Positions 44,043-53,062 of a stretch of DNA of 64,000 nucleotides are shown here, piece after piece; positions within the stretch are counted from its first letter, which is position 1, and every line of letters starts with the position of its first letter. The notes beneath the pieces were generated by a model. That model was not told where the DNA came from, ran no database searches, and saw only the letters and a list, made by a program, of their open reading frames with translations. Source of the DNA: Natrarchaeobaculum sulfurireducens. GTDB taxonomy: Archaea > Halobacteriota > Halobacteria > Halobacteriales > Natrialbaceae. A program made the translations under genes and the position numbers. The stretch is from positions 3,038,001 through 3,102,000 of the forward strand of contig NZ_CP024047.1 in the NCBI RefSeq assembly GCF_003430825.1. The letters are read 5' to 3'.

Positions 44043-45098
44043 TCAGTATCGTTGCTGGAACCGGAACACCTCCTCGAAGAACGGCTCCCGGCGACGCTCG
44101 AGGAAGACGAAGTGTGTCCCGCCCTCGAGTTCGACGTAGCGCTTGCGATCTGCGGCCGCGCCGACGGCGTCGTAGAGGTTCAACGCTCCTTCGCGATCGA
44201 TCGTCCCGTCGCCGGAGGCCCGGATGACGAGCGTCGGATCGTCGACATGTTCGGGGTGATAGGTCGCTTGCTGGAGCACGAGCGGGTTGGCAACCGTGTC
44301 CGGTTCGGCGAGTCGCTGGTTCGACTCGACGATCGGCTTCCAGACACCATCTAAGACCTCCTGGGCCGTGTATTCCTCGCCGCCGAGCCAGTCGTCGACG
44401 GCCGCCTCCTCCGGGAGCTCACCGGTCAGCGCCGCGTCGAACTCGTCGCGGGTGTGCGGAAGGTAAAACGGCCCGTCAGGGTCGACACCAACCTCGAGCG
44501 TCTCGAACGAACCCCCGGCGAGCGTGACGGTCGCGTACTCTGGATCGCCGAGCGTGTAGACGGCCCGACCACGCCAGACGCCGCCCGAGAGCCCGACGTA
44601 GTGAATGCGGTCGAATCCCTGTGTCTCGCGCAGCCAGTGCGTCATGGCGAGGAGGTCTCGAGCCTCGCGTTCGAAAGAGAGTCCAGGGATGTTCGCCTCG
44701 GGCGGTTCGTCGTACTCGGGTGGCCGGTCTGACTCGCCGTAGCCGCGCATGTCGGGAGCGAAGGTGGCCTGGCCGCGTTCGGCAGCGTACGGCAGCCAGC
44801 CGAACTCCGGCGCGACGGGCGGGTCGAACATCGGGACCGCGCCGTAGGTCATCCCGTGGACGAAGATAACCGCCTCTTCGGGATCGGCGGCGGCCGTCCG
44901 CTCCCACACCCGGAGCCGATAGCCGTCGTCCATCGTGAGGTCGTGTTCCGTCAGGTCACCGTCGTTGACCGTTTTGGGCGTTTCACGGTCGTATTCGTTA
45001 CTCGCGCCGCCCGTCGCAGCCGTGCCGAGTGCAGCAGTCCCGGCAGCACCGGCCAGGAACGTCCGTCTCGAGGGCGATGGTGTGTTGTCATTTCGCAT
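44043..45098 (-). CDS. Tat-exported alpha/beta hydrolase
   Basis: 351 residues. SRRTFLAGAAGTAALGTAAT is a twin-arginine signal without lipobox, so the enzyme is released or surface-bound. FVHGMTYG carries the oxyanion hole, YVGLSGGVWRG the nucleophile elbow (GLSGG, Ser about residue 177), and a C-terminal LEGGTHFVFLERR supplies the catalytic His. Between them TFAPDMRGYGESDRP is the usual alpha/beta hydrolase strand. An esterase or lipase acting outside the cell is likely; the substrate is open. Confidence 0.87.
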   Translation of the reverse strand: MRNDNTPSPSRRTFLAGAAGTAALGTAATGGASNEYDRETPKTVNDGDLTEHDLTMDDGYRLRVWERTAAADPEEAVIFVHGMTYGAVPMFDPPVAPEFGWLPYAAERGQATFAPDMRGYGESDRPPEYDEPPEANIPGLSFEREARDLLAMTHWLRETQGFDRIHYVGLSGGVWRGRAVYTLGDPEYATVTLAGGSFETLEVGVDPDGPFYLPHTRDEFDAALTGELPEEAAVDDWLGGEEYTAQEVLDGVWKPIVESNQRLAEPDTVANPLVLQQATYHPEHVDDPTLVIRASGDGTIDREGALNLYDAVGAAADRKRYVELEGGTHFVFLERRREPFFEEVFRFQQRY

Positions 45099-45376
45099 GG
45101 TAAGTACAACGATCCAACGAGTCCGAAGATAACGCTACTCGATCGTTTCGAGAACGTACGTCGTGGGTCCTACGACTCTCACGGCCAGCGAAACACGTTC
45201 GACGAGAGCCGATCGGTGTCGCTGGAGCCGCCGGACGTCCCAGGTAGTGTATGCGTGAGTTTCAGCGGACGGGCGCTCGAGCTACGAGCGCGTTGGGCCG
45301 CCCGTTTCCGGTCGACGTGGCTAGTACGTCGTGATTTTGAAACGGACGACCGTCCCGCTGCAGGACCGATGCCGAC

Positions 45377-45697
45377 TCACTCCATGTTCAGTGCGTCCCA
45401 GCGACCGATCCGAGGACCACCGTGGTCGCCGGAGACGTCTTTCTCATCGTCGGGGTCGTCCGTCTCCTCGCGCGTCTCGAGGTACGTCGCGAGCTGGTCT
45501 GCGTACTCGGCGATCGCCGTCCGCGCCGCGTCGTCTTGCAGTGCGACAGCTTGTACGACGTAATCGGGCACCTCGAGCGCCGGCTCTCGCGTCTCGGCGT
45601 AGGTCGCAATCGTCTGCAGTTCCGCTGGTGAGTGCTCGGCGAACCGCTCGACGAGAAACGACGGCATCTCGTCTGCTGGCTCGGGTGAAGATGACAT
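45377..45697 (-). CDS. Small acidic haloarchaeal protein, unknown
   Basis: 106 residues from the ATG at 45697 (MSSSPEPADEMP); a GTG two codons earlier is an alternative. Helical segments FLVERFAEHSPAELQTIATYAETRE and QDDAARTAIAEYADQLATYLETREE, then an acidic tail (DPDDEKDVSGDHGG). Composition and reading frame look coding. I cannot name a family. It lies between the hydrolase and icd on the same strand, apparently monocistronic. Confidence 0.68.
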   Translation of the reverse strand: MSSSPEPADEMPSFLVERFAEHSPAELQTIATYAETREPALEVPDYVVQAVALQDDAARTAIAEYADQLATYLETREETDDPDDEKDVSGDHGGPRIGRWDALNME

Positions 45698-45893
45698 ACA
45701 CACGAATACGAACTATGACCCATAAGCTTTGGTTACTGTTCACAGTCGGAGCCGACCGACACGAGTCGCTACACTCGACAGCACAACGAAAAAACGAGAA
45801 GAGAGATCACGGCCGTGCCGTACGGGTGCGAAAAGTTGGCTTACGCCAGTGTTTCGATGAGTCCGTCGAAAGCCGAACACCCGAGAAGCGAGG

Positions 45894-47156
45894 TTATGCG
45901 AGCTTCTCGATATTCGCGACGACTTCGTCTGCGAACTCGCTGGTGGCGAGTTTCTCGGCGTCCTCGAGTTGTCGTTCGAGGTCGTAGGTGACCTTCCCGG
46001 AGGAGATGGTCTCCTCGACGGCGTCCCGGACGAGGTCGGCAGCGTCGTGCCAGCCCATGTACTCGAGCATCATGCGCCCCGAGAGGATCATCGCGGTTGG
46101 GTTGACCTTGTCCTGGCCTTCGTACTTGGGTGCCGAACCGTGGACGGGTTCGGCGAGCATGCGGCCCTCGCCGAAGTTGCCACCGGGGGCGATGCCGAGG
46201 CCACCGATCTGGGCACCACAGGCGTCGGACATGTAGTCACCGTTTAAGTTCATCGTCGCGACGACGTCGTACTCGTCGGTGCGGGTCAGAATCTGCTGGA
46301 GCATGTTGTCCGCGATGCGGTCGTTGACGACGACGGCGTCTTCTGGCGCTTCGCCGTCTCGCTCTTCCCAGAGAGTGTCCTCGGTGATGACCTCGTCGCC
46401 GTACTCCTCTTCGGCGACCTCGTAGCCCCAGTCGCGGAACTGGCCTTCGGTGAACTTCATGATGTTCCCCTTGTGGACCAGCGTCACGGAGTCACGGTCG
46501 TTCTCGAGGGCGTAGTCGATGGCCTCGCGGACGAGTCGCTTCGTTCCGAACTCGGTGATCGGCTTGACGCCGATGCCGACGGGGCCGTCGTGGATGACGC
46601 CCGTTGCGCCCATCTCGTCTTCGACGAACGCCTTGACTTGCTCGACTTCGTCGGTGCCGGCTTCCCACTCGATGCCGGCGTAGACGTCCTCCGTGTTCTC
46701 ACGGAAGGTGACCATGTCCATCTTCTCGGGCTCTTTGACGGGGGACGGAACGCCGTCTAAGTGGTAGGTCGGGCGGACGTTCGCGTAGAGGTCGAGCAGC
46801 TTGCGCAGCCCGACGTTCAGCGAGCGGAAGCCAGCGCCGACGGGCGTCGTCAGCGGACCCTTGATGGCGACGCGGTGGTCTTTGATCGCCTCGACGGTCT
46901 CCTCTGGCAGGTTCTCGTCGTACATCTCGCGGGCGGACTCGCCAGCGTAGACGCGCATCCAGTTGATCTCGCGGCCGGTAGCTTCTGCGGCAGCGCCGAG
47001 GACCTTCTGGGCGGCCGGACCGACGTCGCTTCCGACACCGTCACCGTAGATAATCGGGATGATCGGGTTGTCGGGGACCTCGAGTTCGGTCTCGGAATCC
47101 GCTTTCAGCGTGATCTTTTCTCCCTCTTCGGGGACTTCGATCTTGTCGTAGCTCAT
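45894..47156 (-). CDS. icd: Isocitrate dehydrogenase (NADP-type)
   Basis: 420 residues. Oxidative decarboxylation of isocitrate to 2-oxoglutarate in the citric acid cycle. TFRENTEDVYAGIEW holds the substrate loop; the position of E. coli Ser113, which is phosphorylated there, is Thr here. LVHKGNIMKFTEG, MNLNGDYMSDACGAQIGGLGIAPG with the metal-binding Asp, and EPVHGSAPKYEGQDKVNPTA are all present. KYEGQDK and the neighbouring Tyr/Arg pattern favour NADP. A TTTTAC element lies roughly 30 nt before the ATG. Confidence 0.95.
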   Translation of the reverse strand: MSYDKIEVPEEGEKITLKADSETELEVPDNPIIPIIYGDGVGSDVGPAAQKVLGAAAEATGREINWMRVYAGESAREMYDENLPEETVEAIKDHRVAIKGPLTTPVGAGFRSLNVGLRKLLDLYANVRPTYHLDGVPSPVKEPEKMDMVTFRENTEDVYAGIEWEAGTDEVEQVKAFVEDEMGATGVIHDGPVGIGVKPITEFGTKRLVREAIDYALENDRDSVTLVHKGNIMKFTEGQFRDWGYEVAEEEYGDEVITEDTLWEERDGEAPEDAVVVNDRIADNMLQQILTRTDEYDVVATMNLNGDYMSDACGAQIGGLGIAPGGNFGEGRMLAEPVHGSAPKYEGQDKVNPTAMILSGRMMLEYMGWHDAADLVRDAVEETISSGKVTYDLERQLEDAEKLATSEFADEVVANIEKLA

Positions 47157-47523
47157 TTCGTCTGTACGGTGCTCGGACGGTGGGTAAAAGACCTACCATT
47201 TCCGTCCGTGAGGGGGTCCGGTATCCCGCCTCCAACCAGTACGGGGTCACCAATCGTCCGGAAACCGAGTCGTCACCGGCGTCAGACGGGTAAAAAAGAC
47301 GAACGATCGTGAACGTCGGGAGGCCGGGTGACGGTGTGCGTCTCGGCGATTGTCGCGAGGCCAAACGTCGTCTGACGGAGGACAATCCGGGAACGTCGGA
47401 GACCATGGGTTGTAAACGCAATGAGGGTTGGATGTCAGTACACGCTGAACAGTGGTCGCCGTCCAGTACGACGTGAGACTGCCGAGTACGAGACGAACTA
47501 TGCGTATGCTTCGGACAGCAGTA
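47157..47523. other. Intergenic stretch upstream of icd
   Basis: 367 nt between the icd start and the end of the small membrane protein gene, both on the minus strand. Apart from the icd promoter region near 47185-47190 I see no gene or clear structure; the open frames are arginine-rich shadows. Confidence 0.5.
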
Positions 47524-47850
47524 TCACTCGCGGCTCGTCTCGACGTCGTCCGGGATATCGTCGTGAAGCCCCTCGCCGGGGTCCCGCCGTGGGTGTCGCC
47601 AGTAGCGGGCGATGACCACTACGCCAGTAACGATGAGGATGATCCCGAGGCCACCCAGCAGTGCCAGCTGGCCCGCAGCCAGCCATCCCTCCTCGAGCGC
47701 CACCCACAGCATTGCAAGGGCGGAGATTCCCCAGACAACGAGCGTCGTCCCGACGTCTACACGGTCCCGGTCAGCATCGAACGCCAGCCGTCCCAGTGCG
47801 ATCACGCCCAGCACTACACAGAAGACAACGAGCAAGGCGACCGGCGTCAT
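47524..47850 (-). CDS. Small three-helix membrane protein, unknown
   Basis: 108 residues. Hydrophobic segments TPVALLVVFCVVLGVIALG, VGTTLVVWGISALAMLWVAL and LALLGGLGIILIVTGVVVIARY, ending in a hydrophilic tail RHPRRDPGEGLHDDIPDD. No family recognised. Divergent from the asparaginase-like gene whose ATG is at 47980. Confidence 0.7.
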   Translation of the reverse strand: MTPVALLVVFCVVLGVIALGRLAFDADRDRVDVGTTLVVWGISALAMLWVALEEGWLAAGQLALLGGLGIILIVTGVVVIARYWRHPRRDPGEGLHDDIPDDVETSRE

Positions 47851-47979
47851 CGTCGCCGTGGTTCACAACCGTCCGTCGTAAGTGTGGGGGTTTTACCCCG
47901 ACTGTTCTCGAGTGGCTCGGGACGGACGACCGCGGCCGTTTCGAACGTCGTATACGTCAGGTTCGAGAACCACTGTCAC

Positions 47980-48900
47980 ATGCAGGTGCTCGTACACGGT
48001 GGCGCCGGAACCGAACCAGACGACCCCGAAACCAGACGAGCCGTTCTCGAGCAGGCGGCCGCCGACGGCGCGGCGGAATCGACCACGGTCGACGCGGTCG
48101 AGGCCGCCGTCAGGGTTCTCGAATCGTCGCCGCGGTTCAACGCTGGCGTGGGCGGCGCGGTCCAGAGCGACGGCGAGATCCGAACCGACGCGGGGATCAT
48201 GACCGACGATCGCGCGGTCGGTGCAGCCTGTTCGATGCCCGGCGTCGAACACGCCATCAACGTCGCCCGTGTCGTCATGGAGGAGACCCCCCATGGCTTC
48301 GTCTCCGGCGAGCACGCCATCAGGCTAGCCGAAACGTACGGGATCGAGACCGGCGTCGACCTCTGGTCCGAGCGCACCCGCAAGCGGTGGGCTGAGCTTG
48401 ATCCAGCGACGGGCGTCGACGCCGAACTCGAGTGGATCCGCGAGCAGTACGGACGGTCGGACCCGGACGGCCGCGAGGACGGTGACACGAGCACCGAAGA
48501 GCCCCCTGCAGACCTCGATCACGACACGGTCGGCGCGGTCGCTTTCGACGGAGAGTCGCTGGCTGCGGCGACCTCGACCGGTGGCCGATGGCTCGCGCTC
48601 GCGGGTCGCGTCGGCGACGTCCCGCAGGTCGGCTCCGGCTTTTATTGCTGTCCTGCGGCGGCGGTCAGCGCGACGGGAGCCGGCGAAGATATCGCCCGAG
48701 TCACCCTGTCACGCCGGGTCGCACGCCACGTCGAGCGTGGTCTCGAGGCCAGCGTGGCCGCCGAACTCGCCATCGAGGAGTTCGCCGAACTGACCGGCTC
48801 GACGGCTGGCGTTATCTGTATCGACGCACGTGGAACGCTGGGTTCGGCGTACAATAGCACCGCCATGCAGACCGCTCGAGCCTCGAGCGGCGACGACTGA
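47980..48900 (+). CDS. Isoaspartyl peptidase/L-asparaginase (Ntn-hydrolase type)
   Basis: 306 residues from the ATG at 47980 (MQVLVHGGAGTEPDD); a longer open frame upstream overlaps other DNA. The HGGAG start and RFNAGVGGAVQSDGEIRTDAGIM with the EXXXM-like block are family signatures. The autoprocessing site is before Thr in HDTVGAVAFD (about residue 184), which becomes the N-terminal nucleophile; STGGRWLALAGRVGDVPQVGSGFYC then lines the pocket. Cleaves beta-aspartyl (isoaspartyl) peptides and asparagine. Unrelated in fold to the asparaginase at 10470 and to GatD at 53063. Confidence 0.9.
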   Translation: MQVLVHGGAGTEPDDPETRRAVLEQAAADGAAESTTVDAVEAAVRVLESSPRFNAGVGGAVQSDGEIRTDAGIMTDDRAVGAACSMPGVEHAINVARVVMEETPHGFVSGEHAIRLAETYGIETGVDLWSERTRKRWAELDPATGVDAELEWIREQYGRSDPDGREDGDTSTEEPPADLDHDTVGAVAFDGESLAAATSTGGRWLALAGRVGDVPQVGSGFYCCPAAAVSATGAGEDIARVTLSRRVARHVERGLEASVAAELAIEEFAELTGSTAGVICIDARGTLGSAYNSTAMQTARASSGDD

Positions 48901-49017
48901 ACCGTCACCGCCGGATCGTCGACCGAGGGCAAACCAGGACTGACCGATCGTTCGGCCTCAGAAGTTCGACGATCATCGTATGGGGGATTTATTATCGTCG
49001 AAAACAGCTCATCGAGT

Positions 49018-49140
49018 ATGTCCAACTCGTCGAACCGTGCGACTGGGACCTGTCCAAGCTGTGGAGCAAGGCTATCGAACGTGCAAGGGCTTTCGGCCTG
49101 TCCCGAATGTGCGTGGATCGAACGACGAGCACAGATCTGA
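49018..49140 (+). CDS. 40-residue CPxCG zinc-finger protein
   Basis: ATG at 49018, stop at 49138-49140. Four cysteines in two motifs, CPSCGARLS (residues 12-20) and CPECAWIE (28-35), give one zinc site. The first ten residues are serine-, asparagine- and threonine-rich, the end is basic (ERRAQI). Small CPxCG proteins of this kind are numerous in haloarchaea and several have phenotypes in swarming, biofilm or nucleic-acid binding (known for relatives). Too short for ordinary gene callers. AT-rich GATTTATTATCG lies about 25-35 nt upstream as promoter. Confidence 0.8.
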   Translation: MSNSSNRATGTCPSCGARLSNVQGLSACPECAWIERRAQI

Positions 49141-49338
49141 GACACGGGGCCACCACGAGAGTCATACTGGCAGACGGAACTCGTGTGAGGATTCGTCGCT
49201 CCCGTCCGCCGAATGCGCTTCAGTAACTGCCATCTGACAGTATCACTGCCGGTCGGCGCAGCCGACTGGAGCCGCGAAATCGGGCCGGGAACGTTCGAGA
49301 GCGGAACCTCTTTTTGTCGACCAGTCCAACCCCGGTGC

Positions 49339-50238
49339 ATGACTGAATCCGAGGTGGACCTCGAGGCAACGCAGTACGAGAAACACCGCGAGGCGGGTGA
49401 GATCTTGGCCCAGGTACGCGAAGAGACCGCAGACCGTGTCGAGGTCGGGGCGAGCCACCTCGAAATCGCCGAGTATGCCGAAGATCGCATCCGCGAACTC
49501 GGCGGGAAGCCGGCGTTCCCGGTCAACATCTCGATCGACGAGGAGGCTGCCCACGCGACCCCGTCGATCGACGACGAGACGACCTTCGGCGAGGAGATGG
49601 TCAACCTCGATATCGGCGTCCACGTCGACGGCTGGCTCGCCGACACGGCGATCACGGTCGACCTCTCGGGAACCCCCGAACTCGCCGAAGCATCCGAACA
49701 GGCGCTCGAGGCTGCTATCGAGGTCGTCGAACCGGGCGTCGACACCGGCGACATCGGTGCCGAAATCGAGGACGTCATCGACGGCTACGGCTACAACCCC
49801 GTCGTCAACCTCACCGGTCACGGACTGGGCCACTGGGAACAACACACCAGCCCCAACATCCCGAATCGGGCGGTCTCCCAGGGGACGACCCTCGAGGTCG
49901 GCGACGTCGTCGCCATCGAGCCGTTCGCCACCGACGGCGGCGGGAAGGTCACCGAGGGTGCCAAAGAAGAGATCTACGCGCTCGAGCGTGAAGGCACCGT
50001 TCGGAACCGGCAGGCCCGCCAGGCGCTCGAGCAGATCACCGAGGAGTTCCGCACGCTGCCGTTCGCGACGCGCTGGCTCGAAACCGACCGCGCCGAGATG
50101 GCAGTGCGCCGGCTCAAGCGAAACAACGTCCTCCACGGCTACCCCGTCCTCAAAGAGGACGACGGCTGTCTCGTCAGCCAGAAAGAACACACGGTCATCG
50201 TCACCGAAGACGGCTGTGAAGTGACGACGAAGCGATAG
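49339..50238 (+). CDS. map: Methionine aminopeptidase, type II
   Basis: 299 residues from the ATG at 49339 (MTESEVDLEATQYEKHREAG); the open frame to 49213 is not needed. Removes N-terminal methionine. Metal ligands: Asp in NLDIGVHVDG and WLADTA, His in LTGHGLGHWEQHTSP, Glu in VAIEPFATDG and the C-terminal KEHTVIVTE. The roughly 60-residue insertion after the GLGH region (RQARQALEQITEEFRTLPFATR) marks type II enzymes of archaea. Cytoplasmic. Confidence 0.95.
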   Translation: MTESEVDLEATQYEKHREAGEILAQVREETADRVEVGASHLEIAEYAEDRIRELGGKPAFPVNISIDEEAAHATPSIDDETTFGEEMVNLDIGVHVDGWLADTAITVDLSGTPELAEASEQALEAAIEVVEPGVDTGDIGAEIEDVIDGYGYNPVVNLTGHGLGHWEQHTSPNIPNRAVSQGTTLEVGDVVAIEPFATDGGGKVTEGAKEEIYALEREGTVRNRQARQALEQITEEFRTLPFATRWLETDRAEMAVRRLKRNNVLHGYPVLKEDDGCLVSQKEHTVIVTEDGCEVTTKR

Positions 50239-50441
50239 AGGGGCGTCAGAAACGACGGTTCGACCTCGAGTCGCCCCTCGAGCGGCGTATCGATACGAGT
50301 AACGCGGTGAGCGGGCGCTTACTGTCGCTCCAGTCAAAAATCGTCGGCCCACTAGCCGGTTGTGTCGGTGAATCGTCCTGGATGAATCGGGCGAATCGTC
50401 CAGTATCGAAGACGGTCGATCGGGGACGGACTGTACTTGCG

Positions 50442-51047
50442 CTACTCGATGTCGCGGAACAGCCCGTTTCGGAGGTCACGGCCGAAGTAGTAGCCCGCGA
50501 GCGACGCGACGAGCCCGACCGCCGCGCCGATGAGCAGCGGCATCTCGAGTGAGACCGCGAGGGCCACCATCAGGTCGGTCGTCAGTAACGACGTGAGACC
50601 GCCAGCAGCAGCGCCCGCGGTCGCCAACTCGAGGTAGCGCCGTTTCGAGGTGACGAGCCCGGCGAGAAACGCGATCCCGAACGCGCCGATCAGGCTACCG
50701 ATGCCAGCGAGCGGGATCACGGTATTCCCGAGAAGTAATCCGGCACCGAGGACGAGCACGAACGCGAGAAACGCTTTCGGCGAGAACAGCTCTCCAGTCG
50801 AGACCGACGGGGTGAGCCGTCCAAGTCGGGACCCGGTTCGGGTCGCCGTCGCGTCGGTTTCGGCGTCACTGGCCGGCTGGACCGAACCCGTCCGTGAGTC
50901 GGACGACTCGAGCGGTTCGCTGGCGGCGTGGTCGTCGACCTGGTCGGCACCGCCGGAGTCGGAGAGCAGCCGCTCGGTCTCCTCGAGGAGGTCGTCGGTC
51001 GAGGCCGGCTCCCGACTCTCGGTGAGTTCCTCCGAGCGATCAGTCAT
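50442..51047 (-). CDS. Membrane protein with acidic cytoplasmic N-terminus, unknown
   Basis: 201 residues from the ATG at 51047 (MTDRSEELTESREP). The first 85 residues are acidic and low in hydrophobics; then four or five helices (AFLAFVLVLGAGLLLGNTVI, SLIGAFGIAFLAGLVTS, LATAGAAAGGLTSLLTTDLMVALAV, LLIGAAVGLVASLAGYYFG). No recognised family; resembles DUF456-like or glycine-zipper membrane proteins only in composition. Divergent from the second NRAMP-like gene. Confidence 0.7.
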   Translation of the reverse strand: MTDRSEELTESREPASTDDLLEETERLLSDSGGADQVDDHAASEPLESSDSRTGSVQPASDAETDATATRTGSRLGRLTPSVSTGELFSPKAFLAFVLVLGAGLLLGNTVIPLAGIGSLIGAFGIAFLAGLVTSKRRYLELATAGAAAGGLTSLLTTDLMVALAVSLEMPLLIGAAVGLVASLAGYYFGRDLRNGLFRDIE

Positions 51048-51216
51048 ATTCGAGTGGATGCTCGCCGGAACCATGGACCTTTCCCCCACGGTCGCTCTCG
51101 TTCGAGGCAGGTCGCTTCGGGGCTCGTGCTGGTTCGACCCCCCAGTAACGTGAAACTGAGCAGATCGTGGTTTTTCACCATCACGTTCGCCGAGATTGCA
51201 AAATATTCTGGAAGAG

Positions 51217-51224
51217 TATATATA
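51217..51224 (+). promoter_or_regulatory. TATA element of the leader ORF/NRAMP-like transcript
   Basis: TATATATA, the strongest TATA box in this part of the window. Its centre is 30 nt before the ATG of the short leader ORF (51250) and about 124 nt before the transporter start, so the mRNA probably begins at or near the leader ORF. Confidence 0.7.
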
Positions 51225-51249
51225 GTGGGTGACCAGTTTGTCAGGACAT

Positions 51250-51354
51250 ATGCACGCTGCTGACATGGGGGACGGACAGGGGTCGAACCGATCGTCGGCA
51301 CCTCGAGTGACACTCGGGCGACGACGAACGTGGAGGGACGAAAATGGCGAGTAA
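51250..51354 (+). CDS. 34-residue leader ORF overlapping the transporter start
   Basis: Starts MHAADMGDGQGSNRSS, becomes arginine-rich (LGRRRTWRDE) and ends with a TAA inside the first codons of the NRAMP-like gene, overlapping it by 11 nt in another frame. The TATA box at 51217-51224 places the transcript start at this ATG. GGAGGG at 51332-51337, inside the leader ORF, is a good ribosome site for the transporter ATG 7 nt later. A translated leader of this kind could couple or attenuate expression of the transporter. Translation not proven. Confidence 0.5.
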   Translation: MHAADMGDGQGSNRSSAPRVTLGRRRTWRDENGE

Positions 51355-52693
51355 GTCCGCCGAGGAGGTGACCGAGGCGGCCGACCTCACCTATCCCGCG
51401 ACCGACTGGCGGGGCTTCTTTGCGAACCACTTCGGGCCGTCGATGCTATGGGCGCTGATCAGCATCGGTGCCAGTCACATCGTGCTCGCACCGACGCTCG
51501 GCGGTCACTTCGGGCTGTGGGCGATCTGGGTGTTCGCGATCATCTACCTCGCAAAGTACGGCGCGTGGGAACTCGGCATCCGGTACAACTACGGCGTCGG
51601 GCGTAACCCCGTCGAGGCCTACGGCGACTTGCCGGGGCCGGGCAACTGGATGCAGTGGTTTACCGTCGCCGTGTTCACGATCGCCTACTCGGGGATTACG
51701 GCTGCCGTCGGCATGAGCACCGCGGCCTTCGTCGCGGCGTTGACGCCGCTGTCGTTCACCTGGTCGTTCGTCGTCTTCGTCGGCCTGGCGGGCGTACTCG
51801 TCTTTTTCACCCGCTACTCGCTGCTCGAGAAGATCCTGATCGGCTTCACCATCGCGCTCGGGGTATTCATCCTCGTCGCCGTGCTCGTCGGCCCGCCGTC
51901 GGCCGACGTAATCGCAGCGACGGCGTTTACCTCGCCGGACCTGACCGGGCCGCTGTTCGTCGGGCTGTTCGCGGCCGCGGCCGGGTTCGCCCCGACGGGG
52001 TTCAGCACGAGCGTCCTGATCGGAAGCTGGAGTATGGCGAAAGGCGACGGGGCCGTCGAACTCCGAGAGAACGGCCTCGATCCGACCGACGAACGGTACC
52101 ACGACTACATCGCCCAGTGGATCGAGACTGGCCGCCGTGATTTCAACATCGGCTACGCGTTCAGCTTCCTGCTGATCGTCGCGATGGTCGTGCTGGCGTC
52201 GAACGTCCTGTATCCGGAGCCGCCGGCCGACGACAACCTTGCGCTGACGATCGGCACCATCGTCAGCGGCTCGTTCGGCGAGTGGTCGTACTACGCGATG
52301 GTGATCGGCGCGTTCGCAGCGCTGTACTCGACGGTCATCACGCTGCTCGATGGTGCCTCGCGGGCGACTGCCGACACGCTGCCGCTGGCGCTCGAGCGCC
52401 CCGAACTGGACAGCGAGCGGATCAGAAAAGCCGTCGTCGTCGGGATCGTCGCCGTCAGTTGTTCAGTCGTCGTGGCGCTGGGAACGGTTCCCGTCACCTT
52501 CCTGATCTGGATCTCGGCGATCCTGGCGATCACCGAGATTCTGTTCTATCCGGCGAACTGGTACATCGTCCGTGAACATCTCCCCGAGGCGTTCCAGCCA
52601 TCGACTGGGTGGGTCGTCTACTACGTCGTGAGCCTGGTGCTCGTGTTGCTTTTCGGGGTCATGGGGGCCGCCTCGGAGTTCGGCTACGTCTAG
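51344..52693 (+). CDS. NRAMP-like transporter (second copy), no DPGN motif
   Basis: 449 residues, 11-12 helices. HFGPSMLWALISIGASHIVLAPTLGGHFGLWAI is the first core helix; the DPGN site is absent (GASH followed by IVLAP). Loop GPGNWMQWFTVAVF and helix 6 AAAAGFAPTGFSTSVLIGSWSMAKG again lack MPH. A central acidic insertion (WIETGRRDFNIGYAF) is normal for NRAMP relatives. So the transporter is a divergent NRAMP-superfamily member, ion unknown. It has a Shine-Dalgarno sequence (GGAGGG) and follows a short overlapping leader ORF. Confidence 0.77.
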   Translation: MASKSAEEVTEAADLTYPATDWRGFFANHFGPSMLWALISIGASHIVLAPTLGGHFGLWAIWVFAIIYLAKYGAWELGIRYNYGVGRNPVEAYGDLPGPGNWMQWFTVAVFTIAYSGITAAVGMSTAAFVAALTPLSFTWSFVVFVGLAGVLVFFTRYSLLEKILIGFTIALGVFILVAVLVGPPSADVIAATAFTSPDLTGPLFVGLFAAAAGFAPTGFSTSVLIGSWSMAKGDGAVELRENGLDPTDERYHDYIAQWIETGRRDFNIGYAFSFLLIVAMVVLASNVLYPEPPADDNLALTIGTIVSGSFGEWSYYAMVIGAFAALYSTVITLLDGASRATADTLPLALERPELDSERIRKAVVVGIVAVSCSVVVALGTVPVTFLIWISAILAITEILFYPANWYIVREHLPEAFQPSTGWVVYYVVSLVLVLLFGVMGAASEFGYV

Positions 52694-52784
52694 GCAGGTA
52701 CCGACGCGAATCAGTCGGGACCCGTTCGATCCGCGACTCGAAACGTAACTGCGTTTTATCACGATTGGGCTGGTACCGTCGCGG

Positions 52785-52982
52785 GTGAACGTCGAACTGG
52801 TGGTCTTCGGGCTCATCGCGATCGCGATCGGTATCGCGCTCCTGTACGCCGCTCGCCACCTTTATCCGCGACTCGAGCTCGTCGACGAAGCGCTCGCGTC
52901 GGTCCGGCTGTTGACGGCGATCATCGTCGCGCTCTTGTTGTTGGGTGGGCTCGGTCTCGTACTCGTCGGCGCGCTGATGTAG
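52785..52982 (+). CDS. 65-residue two-helix membrane protein
   Basis: GTG start at 52785, preceded by GTTTTATC about 28 nt upstream, so leaderless. ELVVFGLIAIAIGIALLYAA and LLTAIIVALLLLGGLGLVLV are two membrane helices joined by a short polar loop (RHLYPRLELVDEALASVR). Transcribed toward gatD. No family recognised. Confidence 0.68.
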   Translation: MNVELVVFGLIAIAIGIALLYAARHLYPRLELVDEALASVRLLTAIIVALLLLGGLGLVLVGALM

Positions 52983-53062
52983 CCGGCTCCGCCTCGTTGG
53001 CGACGGCACGTGTGTCGAATCGAAAGCGTGCCTTCAAGTCCGACGCCGTGTAACGGCCACGC

